Source of the DNA: Comamonadaceae bacterium ALPHA2B | Lineage (GTDB): Bacteria > Pseudomonadota > Gammaproteobacteria > Burkholderiales > Burkholderiaceae_C | Length of the DNA stretch: 62,156 nt | Assembly: GCA_005503065.1 (NCBI GenBank) | Contig: SCOE01000035.1 | Location: forward strand, 1 to 62,156 | Direction of reading: 5' to 3' | Shown: piece after piece, positions 1 through 7,636 of the stretch | Layout: each line of letters begins with the position of its first letter | Numbering within the stretch: position 1 is the first letter of the stretch | Program-made: the position numbers and the translations under genes | Notes under the pieces: generated by a model | Database searches by the model: none | The model's input: the letters and a program-made list of their open reading frames with translations, nothing else | Told to the model about the DNA's origin: nothing

Positions 1-1578
1 CTCACCGTCCCCGCCTCCGCCATCGGCCTCCCCACCCGCGGCGCCAAGGTCACCTCGGCCACGCGGGTCGCACCCGGCGGCACCGGGGCCGCAGCGCTGC
101 CCGAGTACTGCAAGGTGCTGGCCGACATCGCGCCGGTCGATCCCACGGCGCCGGCGATCAAGCTGGAGCTGGACCTGCCGACGCAGTGGAACCGCAAGTT
201 CCTGATGTTCGGCGGCGGCGGCTACAACGGGCTCATCCGGCTGCCGCCCAACGGCAACGTGCCGGCCGGCCCGGCCGACCAGCCGTACCCGCTGGGGCGC
301 GGCTACGCCACCGTGGTCAGCGACTCGGGCCACCAGGCCGGGCCGCTGGGCGCGCTGGACGGCTCCTTCGGCGTCAACGACGAGGCGGTGCGCAACTTCT
401 CGCGCGACGCGCTGAAGAAGACGCGCGACGTGGCGATCGCCCTGCTGCGCCAGCGCTATGCGGTGGCGGGCCCGGAGCGGGCCTACTTCGCGGGCGGCTC
501 GACCGGCGGGCGCGAGGCGCTGGCCGTGATCCAGAACTGGCCCGGTGACTGGAACGGCGCGATCGCGCTGTACCCGGCCGGCGCGGCCGCGAGCCTGGAT
601 CTGCAGTTCGGCCGCATCTCGCAGGCGCTGGCACGCCCGGGTGCGTACCCCAACGCGGCCAAGCGCAAGCGGCTGTTCGACGCGGCGCTGCAGGCCTGCG
701 ACGAGCTGGACGGCGTGAAGGACGGGATCATCGGCGCCACGCGCGCCTGCCACGCCCGCTTCGACCCGGCCACGGCGATGGTGGACGGCGCGCCGCTGCG
801 TTGCGCCAACGGCGCGGAGGGCGGCGACCGCTGCCTGTCCGACGCGCAGATCGCCGCGCTCAAGGTGTACGACACGCCCATCCGCTTCGGCTACCCGGTG
901 GCCAGCGGCGAGACGGGGTATCCCGGCTTCAACCTCTGGGGCTCCGACCTGGGCATGGACGGCCCCCTGCCCGCCCAGGCCACGGTGACGACGCTGGCCC
1001 TGGGCAGCGAGCAGCCCGCATCGCCGATGCCGCCCAAGGCGCCCTTCGGCCCCGCCTTCTGGGACCAGTGGGCGCGCTTCTTCGTCACGCGCGATCCGGC
1101 CTTCAACTCAATGACGCTCGACCCCACGCAGCCGGGCCGCTGGCAGGCGCGCATCAGCGAGCTGACGGCCCTGCAGGACATCAACAAGACCGACCTGGGC
1201 GCCTTCCAGTCGCGCGGCGGCAAGCTGCTGATGGCGCATGGCACCAACGACGTGCTGGTGAGCACGCGCGCCAGCGAGGACTACTTCCAGCGGCTGAAGA
1301 AGACGATGGGCGCCGAGCGCGTCGATGCCTTCGTGCGCTACTACGAGATCCCGGGCTACGGGCACGCCGTGAGCACGACCTTCAACGCCGCCTGGGATTC
1401 GCTCACCACGCTGGAGAACTGGGTCGAACGCGGCATCGCCCCGCCGCCTCAGGTCGTCGCCGACACGCTGGGCGTGCCCGGCCGCACGCGGCCGCTGTGC
1501 CCGTACCCCGGCTACCCGCGCTACAACGGCAGCGGGGACGTGAACCGGGCGTCGAGCTTCAGCTGCGCCCAGCCCTGA
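1..1578 (+). CDS. Tannase/feruloyl esterase-family alpha/beta-hydrolase, 5' end outside window
   Basis: The frame is open from base 1, and residues upstream of the first possible GTG (115) still look like family sequence (LPEYCKV before LADIAPVDP), so the start lies outside the window. The family hydrolyses ester bonds of gallate, ferulate or related aryl esters and is usually secreted. The nucleophile is the Ser at 499-501 in FAGGSTGGREAL, the acid is probably the Asp in HGTNDVLV, and the base is the His at 1363-1365 in GYGHAVS. The calcium-loop region (CDELDGVKDGII) and the C-terminal RPLCPYPGYPRYNG are typical. Oddly, both cysteines of the family's CS-D-HC motif are missing: Gly at 496-498 and Ala at 1366-1368. 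Substrate cannot be told; the family call is firm. Confidence 0.85.
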   Translation, partial: LTVPASAIGLPTRGAKVTSATRVAPGGTGAAALPEYCKVLADIAPVDPTAPAIKLELDLPTQWNRKFLMFGGGGYNGLIRLPPNGNVPAGPADQPYPLGRGYATVVSDSGHQAGPLGALDGSFGVNDEAVRNFSRDALKKTRDVAIALLRQRYAVAGPERAYFAGGSTGGREALAVIQNWPGDWNGAIALYPAGAAASLDLQFGRISQALARPGAYPNAAKRKRLFDAALQACDELDGVKDGIIGATRACHARFDPATAMVDGAPLRCANGAEGGDRCLSDAQIAALKVYDTPIRFGYPVASGETGYPGFNLWGSDLGMDGPLPAQATVTTLALGSEQPASPMPPKAPFGPAFWDQWARFFVTRDPAFNSMTLDPTQPGRWQARISELTALQDINKTDLGAFQSRGGKLLMAHGTNDVLVSTRASEDYFQRLKKTMGAERVDAFVRYYEIPGYGHAVSTTFNAAWDSLTTLENWVERGIAPPPQVVADTLGVPGRTRPLCPYPGYPRYNGSGDVNRASSFSCAQP

Positions 1579-1585
1579 GCCATCC

Positions 1586-1640
1586 GCTATCATTTTCGTA
1601 GCTGCCTGCGCCCATGGGACGGGCGCTGCAGCCCGATTCG
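1586..1640 (+). repeat. Dispersed intergenic repeat, copy 1
   Basis: It begins GCTATCATTTTCGTAGCTGC and continues with CGCCCATGGGACGGGCGCTG. It has the same two-part layout as copies at 2430, 14368, 15607, 22255, 28637 and 61288: an AT-rich GCTAT...ATAGC half followed by a GC-rich GGGCGCTGCAG half. It lies just after the esterase stop codon. Confidence 0.75.
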
Positions 1641-1743
1641 ATGCCCGGCACCACGGCGCTGGGCGCGTCCATCGTGCAGCGCAGCCGGCTGTTCGATGCC
1701 TTGATGGAAGGCCGGGTGCATTGACCGCTCCGTACCGCCTGCC

Positions 1744-2445
1744 ATGAACGCCATCGATCTCACGCCTGCCCGGCGCGCCGCCTTCCGCCAACTCGCCGAA
1801 CACACCCCAGGCATCGACCGCGAGGCCTACGACGCCTATGGCCGCGACTGGCGTGAGCCCATCATCGGCCTGGGCCCGCGCGAAGCGCGCCTGTGCATCT
1901 TCGGCCGCGACCCGGGGCGCACGGAGGTCGAGCACGCCCAGCCCTTCGTCGGCAAGGGTGGGCAACTGGTGCGTGCGGCGCTGTACCGGCACCGGCACGA
2001 GGCCGACGCCGTGGTGCCGGACTTCGCCGCGTCGGTCGCGGCCGGGCGCGAGGTGTTCTGGCTCAACACGGTGCCGTACAAGCCGCTGGGCAACCGCGCC
2101 TGGTCGATGGCGGTGAAGCGGCGCTTCCAGGCGCTGATGGCCGAGCTGCTGCTCGACATGTGGCAGGGCCGCGGCGGCGAGCGGACCGTGATCGCGCTGG
2201 GGCGCGAGGCCTTCTTCTGGTTCGGCATCGCACAGCCGGCGGAAGTGGGCGCAGCGCTCGACGCTTTCTGGGCGCAAGGCGATGCGCGCTACCGGCGCAC
2301 GCTGCGCATCGACTACCGCGCGGGAGATGCGACGCACGCCATCACGCTGGCGCCCCTGCCCCATCCTTCGCCGGCGAACGCGGTGTGGTTCGCGCGCTTT
2401 GCGAGGCTGATGGACGAACGGCTGCGATTGCTATCGAATTCGTAG
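1744..2445 (+). CDS. Uracil-DNA glycosylase family protein
   Basis: The 233-residue protein carries a single UDG-superfamily fold. GRDPGRTE stands where family 4/5 enzymes have GEAPG-x-x-E. PFVGKGGQLV matches the conserved PFVGRAGQ loop, WLNTVPYKP matches the N-x-x-K-C-x-P strand, and LPHPSPAN is the catalytic HPS motif B. Such enzymes remove uracil from DNA; iron-sulfur members have four spaced cysteines, which I do not see here, so this is probably a cluster-free relative. The start is the first ATG. Unusually, its last five codons and stop (CTATCGAATTCGTAG) are donated by a dispersed repeat. It stands alone between unrelated genes; the exact family within the superfamily is uncertain. Confidence 0.72.
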   Translation: MNAIDLTPARRAAFRQLAEHTPGIDREAYDAYGRDWREPIIGLGPREARLCIFGRDPGRTEVEHAQPFVGKGGQLVRAALYRHRHEADAVVPDFAASVAAGREVFWLNTVPYKPLGNRAWSMAVKRRFQALMAELLLDMWQGRGGERTVIALGREAFFWFGIAQPAEVGAALDAFWAQGDARYRRTLRIDYRAGDATHAITLAPLPHPSPANAVWFARFARLMDERLRLLSNS

Positions 2446-2486
2446 CTGCTCGCGCAGGCGGGGCGGGCGCTGGTGGCCCTTTTGGC
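2430..2486 (+). repeat. Dispersed intergenic repeat, copy 2 (overlaps a gene end)
   Basis: The sequence GCTATCGAATTCGTAGCTGC followed by TCGCGCAGGCGGGGCGGGCG matches copies 5 and 6 closely. Its first 16 bases form the C-terminal codons and TAG stop of the uracil-DNA glycosylase-like gene. Confidence 0.8.
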
Positions 2487-2514
2487 TTGCAAACGCCTGG
2501 CGCTGCGTGGTTCT

Positions 2515-3495
2515 TCAATCCGGCTTGATGCCCCGGTCCTTGATCAACTGCGCCCATTTGGCGATCTCGGCCTTGAGGAAGGCGCCCATGTCTTCGGGCG
2601 AGCCTTTGCCCGCGATGGCCCCCTGCGCTTCGAGCCGCTCGCGGAATTTCGGCGACTGCAGGATGCGATTGGCGTCGGCGTTCACCTTGCGCACGATCTC
2701 CGGCGGGGTCGCGGCAGGCGCGAAGAGCGCGGTCCATGTGTAGGCCGAGAAGCCCGGCAGCCCCGATTCGGCGACGGTCGCGGCGTCGGGCCACGAGGGC
2801 ATGCGCGTCTCGGTGCTGACGCCCAGCAGCTTGAGCTTGCCGCCCTTGACGTGCGGGCCGGCCGACAGCGCCGCGTCGAACAGCACGTGGCAGGTGCCGC
2901 CGATCGCGTCCACCAGCGCCGGCCCGCTGCCCTTGTACGGGATGTGCGTCATGTCGAGCTTGGCCATCGATGCGAAGAGCTCGCCCGCCAGGTGCGACGG
3001 CGATCCCGGCCCGATGGAGCAGTAGTTCACCTTGCCCTTGTTGGCCTGCGCCCAGGCCAGGAACTCCTTGACGTTGCCGTACGGCGCCGTCGCCGGCGCC
3101 ACCATCAGCAGCGGCAGGATGGCGGCCTGCACCACCGGCGCGAAGTCCTTCACCGGGTCGTAGGCGATCTTGGGGAACAGGCTGACGTTGACGGCCTGCG
3201 GCCCGCTCGCGCTCATGAGCAGGGTGTAGCCGTCGCCTTCGCTGCGGGCCACCTGCTCCACGCCGATCATTCCCGACGCGCCGCCCTTGTTGTCGATCAC
3301 CACCGGCTGCTTCCATTCGTCCGACAGGGCCTGCCCGAGCATGCGCGTGATGGCATCGGTCGACCCGCCCGGCGGGTAGGGCACGACGACCCGCACGGCC
3401 TTGGCCGGGTAGGCGGGGGGCTGTGCGAGGGCGGGCGCAGCGCCGGCCAGCGCCGCGCACAGCGCCGCGAGGGACAGGGGAAGGAAGGGCTTCAT
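2515..3495 (-). CDS. Bug-family tripartite tricarboxylate transporter substrate-binding receptor
   Basis: The protein (326 residues) starts MKPFLPLSLAALCAALAG and has a clear Sec signal peptide ending at APALAQ. The mature part follows the Bug pattern: YPAKAVRVVVPYPPGG, then RMLGQALSDEWKQPVVIDNK, GASGMIGVEQVARS and VPYKGSGPALVDAIGG. Bug proteins bind carboxylates or aromatic acids in the periplasm for TctAB-like permeases, which are not encoded nearby, as is common in Burkholderiales. It is 32 bases downstream of the TauD-type dioxygenase on the same strand, so the two are probably cotranscribed and the ligand may be the dioxygenase substrate. The frame continues far upstream, but the signal peptide fixes this start. 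Confidence 0.9.
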   Translation of the reverse strand: MKPFLPLSLAALCAALAGAAPALAQPPAYPAKAVRVVVPYPPGGSTDAITRMLGQALSDEWKQPVVIDNKGGASGMIGVEQVARSEGDGYTLLMSASGPQAVNVSLFPKIAYDPVKDFAPVVQAAILPLLMVAPATAPYGNVKEFLAWAQANKGKVNYCSIGPGSPSHLAGELFASMAKLDMTHIPYKGSGPALVDAIGGTCHVLFDAALSAGPHVKGGKLKLLGVSTETRMPSWPDAATVAESGLPGFSAYTWTALFAPAATPPEIVRKVNADANRILQSPKFRERLEAQGAIAGKGSPEDMGAFLKAEIAKWAQLIKDRGIKPD

Positions 3496-3527
3496 CGTGG
3501 TTCCGTGGATGCTTGGGAGGACGGCGC

Positions 3528-4436
3528 TCAGGCGCTCTGGAGTTCGGCCGCGCGCGCGGGCGCGGCGGCGCGCGGGCGCACGCTGTCGATGCCGTCCGAT
3601 TCGTCGGCCGAGATGGTCACGCGCACGATCGAACGCGGCTGGCCGCCCTTCCAGGGCTGGCCCCGGTGCATGGTGGCGCGGTTGTCCCACATGACCACGT
3701 CGCCCGGCTGCCATGTGTGGACGTAGCGCCGCTGGGGCGCGGTGGCGAAGTCCATCAGTTCGCGCAGCAGTGCGCGCGCGCGGCCCTCGTCCATGCCGGC
3801 GATGCCGCCGGCGTGCGACGCGAGGTACAGCGAAGACCGCGCGTTCACCGGGTTGCGCCAGGTCAGTCGCCACGTCACCGGCGGCAGGGCGGCACGTTCG
3901 TCGGCGCCCATCATGGCCGGGTCGATCTGGTCGCGCGAGGTGGCGTAGCTGTGCATCACCTCCAGGTCCTGCAGCTCGGCGCGGCGCGCCTCGGGCAGCG
4001 CCGCCCAGGCCGCCCGGGTGGACACGAACTCGGTGCCGCCGCCGTCTTCGGGAATGACGCGTGCCGACAGCACCGACGCCAGCGCGGGCAGCTTCTTGAA
4101 CGAAGAGTCGGTGTGCCACAGCTGGTTGGCACGCGCGATGAGCATGGCGCGATCGCTCGGCGCCACCACCGCGCCGTCCGGGCCGATGTTGTTCATGCGC
4201 GAGTAGAAGGTGCCCGCACCGCCCGAGCCCACCTTGGTCTTCTCCAGCGCCCCGAAGCCGCGTGCGAAGGTGGCCTGGATGTCGTCGCTCACGTCCTGGC
4301 CACGCAGGACGACGACCGAGTGCTCCTCGAACAGTTCTCGCACCTGCCGGTGCAGGGCGTCGGAACACACGATGTCCAGCAGCGTGATGCCTTGGATCTC
4401 GACGCCGAAATCAGGGTGCAGCGCGACGGTCTTCAT
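3528..4436 (-). CDS. TauD/TfdA-family 2-oxoglutarate-dependent dioxygenase
   Basis: The family couples 2-oxoglutarate decarboxylation to hydroxylation of a small organic acid, ether or sulfonate in the cytoplasm. The iron ligands are visible: WHTDSSF gives the H-x-D pair and MHRGQPW the distal His; RSIVRVTI supplies the oxoglutarate-binding Arg. N-terminal VEIQGITLLDI and DFATAPQRRYVHTWQPGD are typical. Length is 302 residues, normal for the family. The start MKTVALHPDFG is chosen because GGAG stands eight bases upstream; an in-frame Met nine codons earlier lacks this. It leads the two-gene unit with the Bug receptor and is divergent from the IclR gene, whose product probably controls it. The substrate cannot be deduced. 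Confidence 0.88.
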   Translation of the reverse strand: MKTVALHPDFGVEIQGITLLDIVCSDALHRQVRELFEEHSVVVLRGQDVSDDIQATFARGFGALEKTKVGSGGAGTFYSRMNNIGPDGAVVAPSDRAMLIARANQLWHTDSSFKKLPALASVLSARVIPEDGGGTEFVSTRAAWAALPEARRAELQDLEVMHSYATSRDQIDPAMMGADERAALPPVTWRLTWRNPVNARSSLYLASHAGGIAGMDEGRARALLRELMDFATAPQRRYVHTWQPGDVVMWDNRATMHRGQPWKGGQPRSIVRVTISADESDGIDSVRPRAAAPARAAELQSA

Positions 4437-4515
4437 GGGGAGGTCTCCTTGGTTGCGGACCAATCTAGCAGCGCGGTCGCAGGCCTTCCAAGGGTGCTTG
4501 CGCCAGTCGCCCCGA

Positions 4516-4531
4516 TTTACATGGATGTGAA
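4516..4531. promoter_or_regulatory. Candidate IclR operator, inverted repeat TTTACAT-GG-ATGTGAA
   Basis: The arms TTTACAT and ATGTGAA pair with one mismatch around GG. The site lies in the 179-base gap between the divergent dioxygenase and IclR genes, where an IclR dimer would be expected to bind. Assignment to IclR is inference. Confidence 0.4.
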
Positions 4532-4540
4532 AAACGCCAA

Positions 4541-4558
4541 TGGCGCACAGGTGCGCCA
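4541..4558. promoter_or_regulatory. Perfect 8-2-8 palindrome in the dioxygenase/IclR divergent gap
   Basis: TGGCGCAC-AG-GTGCGCCA is a perfect inverted repeat centred 26 bases from the centre of the other palindrome, on the IclR side. It could be a second operator or an mRNA hairpin in the iclR leader; it has no following T run, so a terminator is unlikely. Confidence 0.45.
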
Positions 4559-4615
4559 GGCCGTCGCGAAGGCGACTTGCACAGCCGCGGCCGCCGTGTC
4601 CAAATCGCGCGCGCC

Positions 4616-5359
4616 ATGACCACGCCCATCATCAAGACGGCCCGCCGCGCCTTCGAGGTGCTGGAGCTCTTCCAGGCCCGCCGCGCACCGTTGCGGCTGC
4701 AGGAGGTGTGCGCGGCGCTCGAGTACCCGGCGTCGAGCGCGTCGGCCCTGCTCAAGTCGATGGTGGCGCTGGGCTACCTGCGCTACGACAAGGCCGCGCG
4801 CACCTACATGCCCACGATGAAGATCGCCGACCTGGGCGGCTGGGTGCAGAGCGCCATCTTCGGCGACGGCTCGGTCATGCGGGCCATGCACGCCCTGTCG
4901 GAACGCTTCGGCGAGACGGTCACGCTCGCGGTGCAGAGCGACCTGCACGCGCAGTACGTCTACCTCATCCAGTCGCGGCTGCCGATCTGGTACCTGCCCC
5001 CCATCGGCACCATCCGCACGCTCACGGCGTCCGGCAGCGGCCTGCTCATGCTGGCCGCGAAGAGCGACGCGCAGATCCGCAAGGTGTGGAAGCGCATCGA
5101 CTTCCATCGGCTCGACCCGGCGCGGCCGACGCTGGACGAGGTCATGGCCCAGGTGGTGGTGTGCCGCCGGCAGGGCTGGTTCTTCTCCAAGCACCGCATC
5201 GAGCCCGGGGCGGGCGGCATATCGGTCCTGCTCGAAGACCCGAAGTTCGGCCGCGGCTACGCCCTGGGCGTGCACGGCCCGGTGGATCGGCTGGAGGCAC
5301 GCGAGGCCGAGATCGTGGCCGCACTGCAGGCGGCCGCGCGCGCCGTGGACGGCCACTGA
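4616..5359 (+). CDS. IclR-family transcriptional regulator
   Basis: The protein (247 residues) has an N-terminal winged helix ([20 protein letters not shown], then the recognition region [19 protein letters not shown]) and a C-terminal IclR effector domain ([59 protein letters not shown]). IclR proteins repress or activate neighbouring catabolic genes in response to a small molecule. It is divergent from the dioxygenase/Bug unit, which is its likely target. The ATG at 4616 is preferred over an upstream TTG at 4577 because the helix-turn-helix begins right after it. The ligand is unknown. Confidence 0.87.
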   Translation: MTTPIIKTARRAFEVLELFQARRAPLRLQEVCAALEYPASSASALLKSMVALGYLRYDKAARTYMPTMKIADLGGWVQSAIFGDGSVMRAMHALSERFGETVTLAVQSDLHAQYVYLIQSRLPIWYLPPIGTIRTLTASGSGLLMLAAKSDAQIRKVWKRIDFHRLDPARPTLDEVMAQVVVCRRQGWFFSKHRIEPGAGGISVLLEDPKFGRGYALGVHGPVDRLEAREAEIVAALQAAARAVDGH

Positions 5360-5405
5360 ACCGGGCCCCCTGGAGCGCGACGGCCACGCGCTAAGCTGCG
5401 CCGCC

Positions 5406-5993
5406 ATGCCTGCCCCCGCCCCGCCCCGCCTCATCCGCTTCCACAAGCCCTACGGCGTGCTCAGCCAGTTCACGCCCGAGGGCCGCTGGCGCGGTCTGAA
5501 GGACTTCATCGACCTGCCGGGCGTGTACGTGGCCGGCCGGCTCGATGCCGACAGCGAGGGCCTGCTGCTGCTCACCAGCGACGGGGCGCTGCAGGCGCGC
5601 ATCGCCGATCCGCGGCACAAGATGGCGAAGACCTACTGGGTGCAGGTGGAGGGCGAGCCCGACGAGGCGGCGCTGGCCGCGCTGCGCGCGGGCGTGACGC
5701 TCAACGACGGCCCCACGCGGCCGGCGCAGGCGCGGCGGCTCGATCCCGCGCCCGACGTGCCGCCGCGCGATCCGCCGATCCGCGAGCGCAAGAGCATTCC
5801 CACGGCTTGGATCGAATTGGTCATTCGCGAAGGCCGCAACCGGCAGGTGCGGCGCATGACGGCGGCGGTGGGCTTTCCCACGCTGCGGCTCATCCGCGTG
5901 GCGATCGGGCCCTACACGCTGGACGGGCTCGCGCCCGGACAGTGGGCGCCGCAGCCCGTGGCGACGACCGGCTCAGGCGGCCTGCGCGGCTGA
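5406..5993 (+). CDS. rluE: Pseudouridine synthase, RluE-like (RsuA/RluB/E/F family)
   Basis: This cytoplasmic enzyme converts uridine to pseudouridine in rRNA; RluE acts on 23S rRNA position 2457 in E. coli. The 195-residue protein lacks an S4 domain and starts directly with [15 protein letters not shown]. Motif [19 protein letters not shown] contains the catalytic Asp. [10 protein letters not shown] and the C-terminal [19 protein letters not shown] complete the family signature. Short length and absence of S4 favour RluE over RluB/RsuA. Its 3' end overlaps by 21 bases the end of the opposite small gene. The family call is strong; the exact target position is by analogy. Confidence 0.85.
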   Translation: MPAPAPPRLIRFHKPYGVLSQFTPEGRWRGLKDFIDLPGVYVAGRLDADSEGLLLLTSDGALQARIADPRHKMAKTYWVQVEGEPDEAALAALRAGVTLNDGPTRPAQARRLDPAPDVPPRDPPIRERKSIPTAWIELVIREGRNRQVRRMTAAVGFPTLRLIRVAIGPYTLDGLAPGQWAPQPVATTGSGGLRG

Positions 5994-6314
5994 GGCACCG
6001 CGCGCAGCCCGTGCGGGCCGCGCATCCACCAGGTAGATGCCGCGCGCCTCATGCACGCGCTCCTCGCGAAGGGTATCGCGCGCCTCGTCGTCGGCGCAGG
6101 CGGCGCGCAGCAGGCGGTCGACCTCGTGCAGCGGCCGGGTGAACAGGTGCTCGATGGACGCACGCTGCGCAGCCGTCAGGACTCGCTCGCGTGCCAGGCG
6201 GTCGAGCTGGCGGCGCGCCTCGTGCGGCGCGAAATCCATCAACTCGAGCAGCTCGATGACGTGCCGCATCTGCGGGCCGTCGAACACGGGGCTGGCGAAA
6301 TCGTCGGATGTCAT
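5973..6314 (-). CDS. Small hypothetical protein, 113 residues
   Basis: I do not recognise this protein. It starts [19 protein letters not shown] after an AGGAG box eight bases upstream, which fixes the start; the frame continues 40 codons further up but with low-complexity, Pro/Arg-rich sequence. It is predicted helical and charged, with [18 protein letters not shown] and [20 protein letters not shown] suggesting a small helical bundle, and ends in an Ala/Arg-rich tail. No signal peptide or membrane segment is seen. It converges on the pseudouridine synthase gene and overlaps its last 21 bases. Confidence 0.6.
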   Translation of the reverse strand: MTSDDFASPVFDGPQMRHVIELLELMDFAPHEARRQLDRLARERVLTAAQRASIEHLFTRPLHEVDRLLRAACADDEARDTLREERVHEARGIYLVDARPARAARGASAAQAA

Positions 6315-6478
6315 GGGATGGCTCCTGCCCGTCGGGGCGATGTGTGGCGGCCAGTCTCGGCACGCTGGCTTAGGCGGGGCTGAAGGCGCAGGCCGCACCA
6401 GGACCGGGCAACGGGCCCCGCGCGCCGCACGCATCCGTGCAAACCCCGGCGCCCGATTGCACCAACTTTAAGTAACTT

Positions 6479-6505
6479 CTCCAATTTAATGGAGTAAACA
6501 CTCCA
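6479..6505. promoter_or_regulatory. Operator-like array: three CTCCA/TGGAG half-sites at 11-base spacing
   Basis: CTCCA (6479), TGGAG (6490) and CTCCA (6501) alternate in orientation with exactly six bases between neighbours. The right-hand pair forms the perfect palindrome TGGAGTAAACACTCCA (6490-6505). The array is in an AT-rich patch about 50 bases before the Rieske oxygenase start, where a dimeric regulator could act. Which regulator binds is not known; the TetR gene at 8874-9620 is one candidate. Confidence 0.5.
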
Positions 6506-6556
6506 CAAATTGCTGGCACGGCTCGTGCTGCCGTGCCCATCACGCAGGAGTCCACG

Positions 6557-7588
6557 ATGAACCGCTATGCCTTCAATGCCTGGTACCCGCTCGCCTGGTC
6601 GCGCGACATCGGGCACGCCCTCACCACCCGCCGCGTGCTCGAGGAGGACATCGTCGTCTTCCGCACCGAGGCCGGCGCCGTGGCCGCCCTGGAAGACGCC
6701 TGCCCGCACCGCCTCGCGCCGCTCTCCATCGGGCGCCTGCGCGGCGACGCGGTGGAGTGCGGCTACCACGGCCTGACCTTCGACTGCGAGGGCACCTGCA
6801 CGCACGCGCCGGGCATGCCGCGGCCACCGGCCTCGGTGCGCGTGCGCAGCTACCCCACGGCCGAGAGCATGGGCATGGTGTGGGTGTGGATGGGCGACGC
6901 TGCCAAGGCCGACCCGTCGCAGGTGTTCCACCTGCCGCAATACGACGATCCGGCCTACAGCGTGGTCGAGGGCGACGCGCTGCCGGTGCAGGCCAACTAC
7001 CTGAGCCTGGCCGACAACCTGTGCGACCCAACGCATGTGGTCTTCGTGCACCAGACCACGCTGGCCAGCGCGGGACGCGAGGAAACGCGCGTGATGCACG
7101 AGCGCCAGGGCAACAAGGTCGTGACCTGGCGCTGGGTGATCGACGGCCCGCTGATTCCCGTGTTCGAGGGCCTGAAGGACTTCGGCGGCAATGTGGACCG
7201 CTGGCATTACTACCACTACCACGCGCCGAGCATCGCGGTGATCGACTTCGGTTCGGCGCGGACCGGCACCGGCGCCCCCGAGGGCCACCGCGACGACTGC
7301 ATCCAGATGTACGCGTGCCACTTCATCACGCCGGTGGATGAGCGCACCTGCGTGCAGCACTGGCTGGTGCTGAAGAACTCGCCGGCCGACCCGGCGGTGG
7401 ACGAGCGCTTGCGCGCCAGCCTTCGGCTGGCGTTCGACGAGGACAAGCGCGTGCTCGAGGCCATCCAGCGCAACGAGGACAAGCCGCGCGAATGGAAGCG
7501 CATCCGCCTGGCCCTCGATGCGTCGTCGATCAAGATGCGCGGCATCGTCGAGGAGATGGCGGCCGCCGACGGCCCGCCCGCCGCCTGA
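6557..7588 (+). CDS. Rieske [2Fe-2S] aromatic ring-hydroxylating/demethylating oxygenase, VanA-like
   Basis: This is the terminal oxygenase of a two-component Rieske system. The cluster ligands are CPHR and CGYHG, at spacing normal for the family. The mononuclear iron site is NLCDPTHVVFVHQTT (Asp and two His). The 343-residue length and a C-terminal region with HYYHYHAPSIAVIDFG fit the VanA/toluenesulfonate/phthalate group, which O-demethylates or hydroxylates aromatic acids. Start ATG 6557 follows CAGGAG by six bases; the frame opens eight codons earlier without such a site. No reductase (VanB-like) is adjacent, so electrons must come from elsewhere. It leads a unit with the binding protein downstream. 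Confidence 0.9.
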   Translation: MNRYAFNAWYPLAWSRDIGHALTTRRVLEEDIVVFRTEAGAVAALEDACPHRLAPLSIGRLRGDAVECGYHGLTFDCEGTCTHAPGMPRPPASVRVRSYPTAESMGMVWVWMGDAAKADPSQVFHLPQYDDPAYSVVEGDALPVQANYLSLADNLCDPTHVVFVHQTTLASAGREETRVMHERQGNKVVTWRWVIDGPLIPVFEGLKDFGGNVDRWHYYHYHAPSIAVIDFGSARTGTGAPEGHRDDCIQMYACHFITPVDERTCVQHWLVLKNSPADPAVDERLRASLRLAFDEDKRVLEAIQRNEDKPREWKRIRLALDASSIKMRGIVEEMAAADGPPAA

Positions 7589-7636
7589 CTGCCGCCGCTG
7601 CCGATTCCCTTTACCCCCACGCCACGGAGCCCCACG

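Noticed and set aside
2515-4368. A 617-codon frame that would fuse an N-terminal extension to the Bug receptor
   Set aside because: The Bug signal peptide begins at 3495, and the upstream part is the antisense-shifted frame of the dioxygenase gene.
4577-4615. TTG start for the IclR regulator
   Set aside because: It would add 13 residues unlike the family; ATG 4616 sits directly before the helix-turn-helix.
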